A stretch of 64,000 nucleotides of DNA from Oryzias latipes. Lineage: Eukaryota; Chordata; Actinopteri; Beloniformes; Adrianichthyidae. The position numbers were made by a program, and so were the translations under genes. The DNA lies in contig NC_019876.2 in the NCBI RefSeq assembly GCF_002234675.1, forward strand, positions 18,297,354 to 18,361,353. Reading direction: 5' to 3'. The notes under the pieces are model-generated. The model made no database searches and had not been told where the DNA came from. It saw only the letters and a program-made list of their open reading frames with translations. Of the stretch, positions 38,401 through 50,400 are shown piece by piece (within the stretch, counting starts at the first letter, position 1; each line of letters starts with the position of its first letter).

Positions 38401-41400
38401 CAAATATGTCTTTTCTTAATACTATTCACAAAAGGTTATGTAGTTCAAACTTTGTCTACTCAAAATGACTTGCTAAAATGGCGACCACGACTGAAGTCCA
38501 CAGACCCACTTGTCAACCAACTTGAACTCCGGGTGTCACGAGCACACAGCAGAACCTCGGCGATCGGCGGCGGCTGATCAAGGGATCCGGGTCACGGCAC
38601 CAGTTTTATGTAACAGGTTCAGTTCGGTCGCCGATGCACAATGAGGAGGGGGAGACTCAAATCTGGTCACTGCGTCTTTAATTCTTTAAAACAGCGCAAA
38701 AGAAAATAGCATCAGTGGACATCACAACTGCAGCTCCCAGCTCAGACCGCTCACTCCAACTGGTTGTTTACATTCATCCAAAAAGTTCAATAAATGTACA
38801 ATTTTCAGAATAAAATATACTCAGACACAATGCCATACAATAATAAAACAAAAAGAAAACACACATTTGGTAAATACAGCATTTAAAATAAAACATTGTT
38901 AAACAGAATAAGACAAAATGGCGGAGACCAACCTTTAAAACAGCGCAAAAGAAAATAGCATCAGTGGACATCACAACTGCAGCTCCCTGATCAAAGGAAA
39001 AAGAGCGCGATCAAAACCGGCACCAAAAACCACATAAAAATATAGTTAAAAGTAAATGTAAATTATTCGAGAGCAGTTTCTTGTCAACTGCATCCATTTT
39101 TAAACATATTTAAGAAACTTATACCCGTTTATTTTAACAGCTAACTAAAAATATTGGGAGACTGCAGAAAACGCGACTCACCAGCTCAGACCGCTCACTC
39201 CAACTGGTAAGGGAGGGGCAGCGGCCGCATGGTGAAGGCAGGGTGTGTCCCACTAATTGCCTTCCCTGCGCAACAGGTAACCATGTGGAACACATTTTTC
39301 TTGTGAAATAATGAGATTAACCAAATATTTATATAACGTGCTAACTCAAAATAAAATAATTTCAAAATTAAATAATCACTGAAGGTTTGAGAATGTTCAT
39401 TAAAAAAATCAATTTGCTACATATAGTTCCCTTAAAGATCAGCACATGACTGACTGTATTATGAGGATGTTTTTTTTGTAATCCAATGAGTTATGTATGC
39501 AGTGGTTCATATTTTATGTACAGCCAAGTGCAGCCAAAGTGGGTCTTGGGCTCTGAACTGCACCAGTCAGGAGAAAGAGAAAGATGAGTTCCCCTATCAG
39601 TAAGTCCAATTTGGCAGATTTATGCACACAGATGAAAACATATATTCTTGGAAAATTAAAATTCACAATGTTATCATGGGATTAACATGTAGAATTTCAC
39701 TTGGACTGATTGTATTTCCAGATTATGGTTTATTTTGAATAATAAATGGTGATATATTTATCGAATTCTTTTTTTTATTTTTTATTTTTTTTTTTAATGG
39801 AAAATATGAAGGGGCAATGAACAAAAACACCTTTTAGCAAATATCCGAGCAGGATGAGGATCAGCAAATGGTTCTTGTGTTGAAGAATCTGCAGACTGGA
39901 CAGTGAAGTGATTCTATGGCATTTCCCTATGATTGTACATAAATCTAGAAACGACATTAACATTTGCATCGCGGCGGCAGTGACTCAGGTGGTTGAGCAG
40001 GTCAGCCAACGATCGGAGGATTGGCAGCTCAAACCCCACTCCCACCCATTCAACTGTCGTCGTGTCCTTGGGCAAGACACACTCCAGTGTGGCTCCACTG
40101 GACTGTGTCTGTGTATTAATGTCCCGGTGATGGTCAGAGGGGCTGTAGGCACGAACTGGCAGCCACGCCTTTGTCAGTCTGACCCAGGGCAGCTCTGGCT
40201 GCATCAGTAGTTACCATCACCAAGTATGAATGAGGAGTGAATAATGGACACATTGTAAACGCTTTGAGCCTCTGGAAAAGTGCAGATAAATCCAATCCAT
40301 TATTATTATGATTATTGTTATTATTATTATTTTCATTCAAAGACATCAGTACAGAAAGGAGGATTTCAAATTGCTCTAGATTTTTATTTTTTGATTTACC
40401 GGTAATAGCTTTTTAAACTATATTTGGAACTGCTTAGTTAAAAAAAAACTGCTTAACTTTTGTATTTAAATAATTTCAAAAATGGAATTGTTTTTTTCCT
40501 CACCACAGTGAAAAAATATTTCTAAACTAAGCCTGACTAAGCGTTTCGCCAGCAGGTGACCTGACGGTAACCCAGTTGTGACTCAGCAGATCTTGGCTGC
40601 TGCTGATAGGAACATGATGTCAGATTTTGTTAGATAACTGTCACAAAAGGACCTAGATAAGCTTCAGCCAGGACTGTTGACTAGGATAACTAAAGATTGG
40701 GAAAATGCAGAGTCATGACATGTGTCTTTGCATTGCTGCCATGACCTTGAATCAAGTTTAGATTAATCTAATTAATCAGAGGAAAACAATAATATGGGTT
40801 ATAGTAATTTTGGGGATATAGTTTTATGTAAGTGCACCAAAGCAATGAGCTGAAGATTTCTTTAGTTTTATGAGTGCTTTGTGAGTCCTAAATGTAAGCA
40901 TATTCTTAATATGTAAATGGGACATTCTAATAAATCTTGTGGCTCAGGCCCCAGGTCCTCTGCCTTTCCACTCCCGAGATGATCTCTCAGACCTCTTCCT
41001 CCTGTCAAAGACCAGACAGCTCCTTACCATCCCAGACCTCCCCCTGTTTGTCCATCTGTCTGGGTTCCTCCCTCCAAAGGCAGACTCCTCAAACAGTGAC
41101 GTATTATCAGCTCTCACAGACATTTTCCATCAGAAATCCATCAGAGTCTTCTTCATACTTGTCCAGCAGGGCCCCTCTGTTTTCTCAGCATAGGGCTCTG
41201 GAGTCAGAGGCATCCATCTGTGGAAAAGAGAGCTCTCCTTTCTCAAATCAAGAAGGAGATGGAACTTCTAAACCCCAAACTATACCCTCCAGAAAGTAAG
41301 AAACTAAACAAAACTGACCTCTAACTTAAAAAAAAATAGATTTCAGTAGGATTTAGACACCATGCAAATGTTTATGAAAATAATCTTGAATTCTTTTGTT

Positions 41401-44400
41401 CATCCTCATTTTCTGTCTTTTTTAAAGTCCTCATAGAAGAACAGAGCCATCTTTCACTTTTGGTAAATCATCAGATGAGGAGATCTTCAGTAAAATGTTG
41501 TCTACTACACCAAAACATCTGCCAATATGTCCTGAAGTCTTTCAAGAGTCAGATAAACCGTCAGATGAAGGGAACCACTCTGTAAAGGAAATGGACATCT
41601 CTGGTGCTTCATTCAGTCCAGGAAAGTGGAAACAGTCTAACCTTGTTGAAGAAACTGCCTCTGGAACGGAAATACACTTTCAGATGTCAGAGTCTAAGGC
41701 ATTTGAACCAGAACATGTACTAACTTTTGCAAACGTGCCTGAAGCTGAGGAGAGGAACCACACAGAGTTGGAGTTTGGATCTTTACATGTTCAGCTGGAA
41801 GACACCGGTACCTGTTATCCAAAAAGACAAACAGTGGGAGGTGAAAGTGACCACAGAGCAGTGGAACAGACTGAGTTACGCTCTAAGCTGATGATGGAGA
41901 GAGGACAGCTCCAATGTTCTGACATCCAGCTGCAAAAGAAAGAGTGTGAGAGAAACTGTGAAGAGTCACATCCAACAGACGCGGAGACAGGGAAGACGAG
42001 ACAGGGCAGACATGTTCAACTTTTCTGTCATGATCAGAGGAGTCCCTCAGCTGGTAAGCAGATGCATGAAGTGTTTTGGTAATCCACTTTATAGGAGAAA
42101 TTGGGTTTAGAATTAATATATATTTAAAAAAAGAAAATGTTTGATTTTTTTTTTAGTTCAAAACTGGGACTTTTGTTCTCATTTATTTTTAGTGCCAATT
42201 GCACCAAAAGGTTAATGTCCCCCAGGGACAAACTTAGAGAAATGCTGCGTTCGTGTGGTGTTAGAATGATCGCTAAAATTACTGTCCAACTCAGAAAACA
42301 CACATGATTGTCAGAAAAACTACACAGTCTTGCAACACCACATTAATGCAGAATAACTTAAACGCAGGATTTTTGTTTTTGTAGTGCAATATCTAAGGGT
42401 AGACACTAGAATTACAGGGAAAATAAAACATTATCAAGGATTATCAATTTCAGTTATTCCAGTTTGGCGCTCCATATTAAATAGTTTAACTGGTTGCATA
42501 TGGCTCTGGGGCCGTAGTCTGCCCACCCCTGCCTTGAATTTTCCCTAATTGTTATTATGTGGGCCTGAAACGTACTGTCTACCTGTCTACCTGTCTACCT
42601 TTACCCAACAGTAGCTGGGTTGTCTCCAGGAGCCCTGTGGTCCTGAAAAGGATTCAGCGGTTTCTGAAAAAGGATGGATGGATGGATGGATGGAAGATTT
42701 GATCTTTTTAAGTAAATCTATGTGGTTTAAATATCTGTTTTATTTTTATTTGAACTTAAAAAGGATATTTGCACTTCTAATCTATATTGGTTGTTCGCAC
42801 AAATGCTCATTTAGTTGAGACTGTTTTAATGAGATGCTTCAATGTTTTTGGGATGGATTTTCTCTTTTTGTACAACAACTGCAGGGGGCGCTAAAGCATG
42901 TCAAATGTAGTCAAACTGCAACCTTCTTTTTCTGCTGAGTGGCAGTGATTACATGGCACAAATGAAGAGACCTGGTCTAAATTAAGCTGTGCCGGCTCAC
43001 TTTGGCAGATACATGAAGATAACGCTGAGTCAGCTTAAGCCTAAAAACATCCACAGAGACACTCTCAACTTTTATTTTATTGCGTCAGATTGATCTTCTC
43101 CAGGATTTACAGAGTTAGCCAGGCTTACTCAGTCACATACTGCTGACTTTACGGAGTGCATGTTCCTCAAACTTGCTCACATTAGAGCAGAACTTTATTG
43201 ATTTTCGGATGGCAACAATGACCAAAAGTGCTGTTAATCCTCCTCTTTTAGAGGTTTCAGATGGAGAGTGGTGTCTCGTGCCAACATTGTCCCAGGTGTG
43301 TGGGACACAACCATCAGTGTTCAGAGCTCCATGTCTCCTTGACAACCAACAGCACGGTGCCAATGAACATGTGAGTTTCTATGGAGAAGAAGGTGCATCA
43401 CTTTAGAGTGTCAGCAATCTAGAAATTAATGATTTATTTACTAATGTCATTGGATTTCAATAAAGACAAGAATTAAATTTGTAAAGTTACACATTTCAAA
43501 TCTACTTTGAAGCTTTTTTTATAAAAATATTCTTGCTTCTGTCTGGACATATCCTGACATATACTGTATATTTGTCATGTAATCTCCTTAGTTAGTACTG
43601 TTTTGAATCTGAAATAGCTTTTTTCTAAACTTTTTTTTTTACATCTCACCTTATATCTTAAGATTTATGCTTAATTGTAACTTTTTATTTATTTATATTT
43701 TGTCCAAACTACCAAATATTGCTATTGATGTCTTTGATCTGTATGTATCAGTGGAGGAGAACTGTGACCTTCTAGGAAAGAAAGGCAGATGAGGGAGATC
43801 GATGTAAAGAATGAATTGTTAGTGAGAAAGCAAAACACCAAAGGATGCAGCAGGACATCTAAGGAGCATAAAAACGGCTGAGGATCGAAGAGAAAAGACC
43901 GAAACAGTGCCAGGCTTCACCCTATTGCTGGAATCAGCATTAAAAATCCCTCCTTGTTTTCTTTCTCACACTTTAACATGTCCAGCACTGGGCTGCAGGC
44001 CATGGCCTGCCTTGGCTCTCTATCTATATCTGTAGCACAGCACCCTGGAGACTTTAGTGATTTGTTAGCAAGAAGATGAGTTGCTTTTGCTGGAAACTCG
44101 AGATTGCTCTGCTCAAGAGGATAATCCACAAAAGTTGAACTCAATGTAACTAAGCAGCCATTATATTTTTTAAATTCTCACCCTTTTTTAACTCAAAGTC
44201 AGTCCATCTATTCAGAATAAAGCCTAATGGGATTTTATATTGAGTGTAGGAATAGTATCAAGGAGCTAAAATTTGAAATGCCAGACTAATTTCTGGTAAA
44301 GTTACCTATTATTGCTCTTGATAAAGACACAATTGATTATCAAGTAATGCTACATTAGGATTGGACTGATTTTCATTTTTAAACAATATATCTTAAACAT

Positions 44401-47400
44401 AACATATTTGTTCCCTTTGTTGACTATTACAAGTAAACACTACTCATATTTAGATTTCTTTTCAATTTACAAGTCAATTTATAGGAGGGAAATTTCATCT
44501 GTTAATGCCTTAGTCAGACCTGCACCTACGGGTGGTCTCCGTCTGAGGGCACACAAGGGAAATTTTAAGACAGCACTGTGAACCCGTAGAGAGAATATGT
44601 TCATGCATATTTTTTCTATGGGCATGCTGCGGGTGACAGGTCATAGTGAACACTTGTAAGGGTGAGTAAAGGAGAAGTTGGTGAGACGCAGGGACGTTGT
44701 ATGGATGTTTCGATCAGAAACCAGAAAAGTGCATGCTCTGTGTATTACAGGAAAATAGAAAATTAGACCATCAAAGAGCATTTTGTATGGGCATCCTATT
44801 GGAGTCTGACGGGCACTTATGTATCACCTGCACCCCTCCTGGGTGCAGAATTTGTCTACAGTTAGTAAGGTGCCAGTTCTCACACTTTACTAAAGACTTA
44901 AGTTCGGCAATAAGGCGCCATACAGCAGCATCGCCCCTATGTTATTAGTGCATACAACTTGCATTATTCTAATAAATACTTCACGGTACACTTGCCACAC
45001 GTACAACAACCGCTTTCATGACATCCATTAAGCCTCAAGGAAACTGCAAGATGCAGCTGCTCCTCTTTACAACCCTCCACCGCCCCGAACAACCCAAAAG
45101 GCTTTTGGTGACTACGGCTTTTGCTATTGGATCTTTTAGAAACTCAAATAAATTTATTCCACTAAAAAGTGAACAAATAAACTTAGATGTGTTTTTTTTT
45201 TCTTTTGCAGTGAAATCATTGTAATTTATTTACAGTTTCATGACCGTTTACATTGGCTAGTGAGATTTGCCTAAAGAAACATTTAGCTAAAGTTTCATAA
45301 GTTATCTGGACATCATTGGTGATCTATCTACCTTTATTGAATATATATTTGTGAATATTAAGCGTCATACCAGATCATGCCATATCATGCCATATCATGC
45401 TTGAAAACGAAAATGGTCATTTTTCAGAGAAGAGAGGGAAAAGTTTCAGCTGCTGAAGACATACATTTAAGAATATGCACAAACATTATTTGCAAATATC
45501 TTTTTATTTCTGCAACAAAAATAAACATGTAAATTCGAATTTAATTATATCTATAATATACTTGGATCTCTAATTATGCTGTGAATGTAGAGCTGTTTGA
45601 TCTCAGGATTTAAGGAGCTCTTTCTGTTCTCTGGTGTTTTTTTCTGTGGGAAAACCTGCATAAAATCAAACATCTCAGATCGCATTACAGCCAAACCTGC
45701 CGCACCAGATCCTTTTTTTTTTTTTTTTTTTTTTTTACAAGAAAAGCAACGATTCAAAAGAGAGACTTATTCACAACTATATGATGAAAATGGAAAATCT
45801 CCTTTTAATAGAAATTGAATTATACCCACACACAAAACAACAGATAATATTTTTTGTTTAGCTATTTATGTTTTATTTGTATAAAATTATGCAGTGTTTT
45901 TTGTGAGTTGTTGTTTTGGATTAGTCTCTTTCTATGTCCCTGTGTGACCCCTTTCCAGCTTCAGGCCGACTTGTCAGACAGTCGACTGTCTGTGTTTTTG
46001 GCTGGGACAAAGTGCTGAGGGCTGACTTTCTGACAGAACCTCTTACTGTCTGTCTGCTGCCCTTTAAGTTTTTTTTCTCCAGTGCACACCTGATTCCTGT
46101 AAATCTACCATCTCAGATTTAAAACAGATGAAACAAATGAAAATATGTATTGTTTTGAACTAGATTCCATATTAAGTTATACCTTTTTTCTTAAAGAAAA
46201 ATAGGAACTTTTTTTTAATTTCACCACACACTGAAGCTCTAATTGCATACTTTGTATTGATATTTTGTCTAATAATAGCGTCCCAGGACTATTTCCAAGT
46301 GCTTTCTTGTGTTTCATAGTGAGTTATTCTATGCCAGCGCTTACTTTTCTGTCTGTCTTTCCTGTGTCTTGTCTCTGATGTAGAGCTCTAATGGAAGCAG
46401 CAGAGAGAGCACATCAAGCTTGATGCTAAACTCATCAGACACTATTGCTGCTGGACCTAACCTCTCCTCAGTGCATGAAGTTACTTTAGCTGCTTCTGTG
46501 CCAACTAAAGAACTGGAAGACCACAGCCTACATAGTTACCAGAGCCAGTCATATCATCTTTCTCTTCCTTCATCCCTTTTCTTAAAGAGGAAGTGTGATG
46601 TTTCTCAACAACAGTATGGAGTCCCTCCTTTGAAAATGTACCGACCAAGATTTCCTCCAAACTGGGATTCTTTTTTTCCACACAAGAGAATGGCAGAAGG
46701 AAGAACGAGTGTGCCGATGAGCGCAGAGTTTGTTCCTCAAACAACGCCTTCAGTCCAGACTAAAAACAGTCATTTTACAGAACACAGACAGCTTCTCGTT
46801 CCAACACAAACTCAACACTATTTTGAAACATTTCAAGGTCAGTACAGGGAAACTGAGAAGGATGCTTGTAAGCAGACCCTATCGTACAAATCGCGCAAGA
46901 GCATGTCGCACAAATGTAGCATTGACCCGCCTGCAAGTGGTGTGAAAACTTTACCTGAGGCTGTTAGTAATATTGATCTACAGAGCCAGTTTAAAAAGGG
47001 CTGCCTGCCTTCAACGCTGATGTCTGACTCAAGAGTCACCGATCTTGGGAAGCTTAACTCTGAAGAAAGGATACACATTCTTCAGAAAGCCAAACAATCT
47101 GAAGTGCTGGTGCTGACTATGTGGTACCAAGATGGAACAACTCAGTTGGACCCTGAAGGGGTGAGCAAGACATAAAACACAGAGAAAACACAAATGTGTT
47201 TGTCACAAAGTTTGATAAAAATCATTGTCTTCTTTCTCAAAAGTTAAATGTTTGCTTGCCTGACTTTGGTTAGAAGCTTATGTACAAAAATATAATTAAT
47301 TCCTAAAACCTGTCAATCTAGTGTTACGTACACACCGAGCACGTGTGGTGCATTTAAGAAAGCACTGAGCGTGGGTTCTCACACCACTAGTGTTCACCAG

Positions 47401-50400
47401 TGGTTTGAGCACCACTGCTGTTCACACTGGACTGTCGCTACCCAATAGTAGAGCACGTTGGAAGGGGCTTGGTGCAAAATGTTGAAGTGGTGCAAATCAT
47501 AAGAATCTTGATCCAGGTTTTTTCTTTTACATCTGTATTCCGATATACTAAAGACTTTGTTTCATATAATTCTGACTGGTCACGAACTAGGATTATTAAA
47601 TTCTCTCTAATGATCAATTTTCAAATGGTGCTAGCGCTACTCATGCACTACTCATGCGTCACAACCAATGAATGGTCAAAGTTCGACCTGGTTTCACTTT
47701 CAGCACGCGTTCAGTTGCCCCGTGTTTTGAACATAGTCTGCAAATGGTCTTAAAAACCTGCATAGCAACGCACAAACATAAGAGTTTTGAACATGAAAGC
47801 AACTCGCATATGCATGCATTTACATAGACTTCTTATTTGGTGGTTGCTGGAATGTGCATTTCTGAGCCCAGCTTTAGGATTAAAGCCAAATCTGTAACTT
47901 TCTGCTGTCAGAAGAGGTGTGTTCCCCGTCTTTCATAAACAGATCTTTGCCCACCTCAGTTGCCCTCTCTTGCCTCTTTTGATGTAGAAGCTGGCTTCAC
48001 AAGTATGCGGCCTCCTCATACTGATGAAGAGCGAGTCTTGCTGCAGCACACCTGAGGACTCACTTGGATTGAAAGACAGCCTGGTCTACTTAACACTCAA
48101 GCACATTCACGTTTGGGTGCAAGATCAAAGGGACCACGATGAGGAGCAATTTACAAGGTCTAGACGAATTTTGTTTATATGAGAGGTGCTTAATCATAGT
48201 CATGTTTAGCATATGCAGCTTTAGCCTTTTAATCTTTAAAAAGGGCAAAAATCATGACACACTGAGGCTTTTGGCCTGCTTTTGGGGTATTTTCTGCAGA
48301 GATTTACTTCTACAAGTTATATCAAGATCTCCGCTGGCGGTGTGCTATAAGGCAAAGGATTTGCTTCGTACTGTTCTTCAGTTTTACAAGGAAGACAGCT
48401 GGAAACAGGGCAAGTTTGATTTATCAATTCACTTTTAGTCTTTAGTAGAAACTGGAGTACCTAATCTGGTTTTAAAATTTGTCTCTATAATACTGAATGA
48501 ATAATTGTTTTAATCTGGTAAACTACAAAATGACATTAAAATAAATGTTTGACTTTAACAAATAGGTTGGATGTTGTGCTCAGCCGATCTCACAATGTTG
48601 GGTGAATTTTTCATTAACTTCTTGGTAGCTGATGCTCATCACAGCCAATTTAACAGCTGGAGGTTTAAAGAACAAATGGTTTTCTCTTGGGACTGACTGG
48701 TGTAAATGAAGTCAATTATACAGGGCTGTTTGTTGAGATTACTTTCTCACACATACAGTACAGACCAAAAGTTTGGACACACCTTCTCATTCAAAAGAAT
48801 GGGAAGACCAAACTTTTTGTCTGTACTGTATTTATATTTAACCTCTCGTTGTGTCTTTAAATTGTTCTTTCGGTTTTACTTTACTCAGTTTCAGGTTGTC
48901 AAATCCAGGATCCACAGGTGTCAGGGTGGCTATTGGATCCTGCAGATCAGGCAGCTTGTTACCAGGATCTCCTTTATAAACACTGCAAAAAGGCCCGCAG
49001 CACACACAGTCTAGGGCCCAAAAAGGTTAGAGTAAAATGCATTTATTGCCTTTTAATAAAAAGTTGTCTTCTTCACAACACACAGGTCAATAGGATGTCT
49101 CAGTTGTCTGCTAAATAAAGTCCAGAGGAATGTGTTTCCTTTATGCCTTAGTTACAGCTGTCTTTATCGGTGGACACTGGCTGTCTGGTTTGGTCACCAG
49201 TTATGTTGGTGGCTGGTGATTCGAGGTGGAGGTACGGTGAACTAGTCTACAGCCAAGAGCGGTAATCCGAGGCTGAGCGAGTGAGCAGGCGGACAGGCAG
49301 GAGGAGGCCTGCACAGAGAAGAGGTGGGTGAGGCAGGCAGACCAATGTGGGTGAGGCAGGCAGACCAATGTGGGTGAGGCAGGCCAATGTGGTTGAGGCA
49401 GGCCAATGTGGGTGAGGCAGGCAGACCAATGTGGGTGAGGCAGGCAGACCAATGTGGGTGAGGCAGGCAGACCAATGTGGGTGAGGCAGGCCAATGTGGG
49501 TGAGGCAGGCAGACCAATGTGGGTGAGGCAGGCAGACCAATGTGGGTGAGGCAGGCCAATGTGGGTGAGGCAGGCAGACCAATGTGGGTGAGGCAGGCAG
49601 ACCAATGTGGGTGAGGCAGGCCAATGTGGGTGAGGCAGGCCAATGTGGGTGAGGCAGGCCAATGTGGGTGAGGCAGGCAGACGTGGGTGAGGCAGGCAGA
49701 CGTTGGTGAGGCAGGCCAATGTGGGTGAGGCAGGCAGACGTGGGTGAGGCAGGCCAATGTGGGTGAGGCAGGCCGATGTGGGTGAGGCAGGCCAATGTGG
49801 GTGAGGCAGGCAGACGTGGGTGAGGCAGGCAGACGTGGGTGAGGTAAGCAGACGTGGGAGAGTCAGGCAGACATGGGTGAGGCAGGCAGACGTGGGTGAG
49901 GCAGGCCAATGTGGGTGAGGCAGGCCAATGTGGGTGAGGACGCGGCTGAGGCAGGCAGGCGCGGGTGAGGCAGGCAGACGCGGGTGAGGCAGGCCAATGT
50001 GGGTGAGGCAGGCCAATGTGGGTGAGGCAGGCAGACGTGGGTGAGGCAAGCAGACGTGGGAGAGTCAGGCAGACGCCGGTGAGGCAGGCAGACGCCGGTG
50101 AGGCAGGCAGACGCGGGTGAGGCAGGCAGACGCCGGTGAGGCAGGCCAATGTGGGTGAGGCAGGCAGACGCGGGAGAAGCAGGCAGACGTGGGAGAGTCA
50201 GGCAGATGTGGGTGAGGCAGGCCAATGTGGGTGAGGCAGGCAGACGTGGAAGAGTCAGGCAGACGTGAGCGATGCAGAAGTAATATGTTGAGGCTTGGTT
50301 GAGCTAGGAAGAAACAGAGATGACTTCCTGGCGAGGTGATCTGGAGATGGCACTGAATAAATACTGTATGGAATAGGTGAGATGAATGAGGCTGATTGCC

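Larger units (their letters stand above)
31306..39421 (-). mobile_element. Complete Ty3/gypsy-type LTR retrotransposon, antisense in poln intron
   Basis: This 8116-bp element has 813-bp direct LTRs (31306-32118 and 38609-39421) that begin TG and end CA. It is flanked by TATA on both sides (31302-31305 and 39422-39425). Read on the minus strand the order is 5'LTR, tRNA-His-type primer site, gag, pol (PR-RT-RH-IN), polypurine tract and 3'LTR. Both reading frames are open and the LTRs appear identical by eye, so the insertion is recent. It lies in poln intron 29576-39523, with its end 102 bp from the next poln exon. Confidence 0.95.

Noticed and set aside
43191-43251. Upstream extension of poln exon 43252-43370 starting at the AG before 43191
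   Set aside because: Its phase does not fit the preceding exon (phase 1). The acceptor at 43251, with a strong pyrimidine tract, fits both neighbours.
45361-45402. Possible CRISPR-like or tandem array (CATGCCATAT units)
   Set aside because: Only three short units without spacers; a simple tandem slip in a vertebrate intron.
49201-50225. Minus-strand frames of 171 to 300 codons rich in Leu-Pro-Ala-Ser-His
   Set aside because: They are produced by the minisatellite unit, which keeps more than one frame open. There are no splice signals or protein family features.
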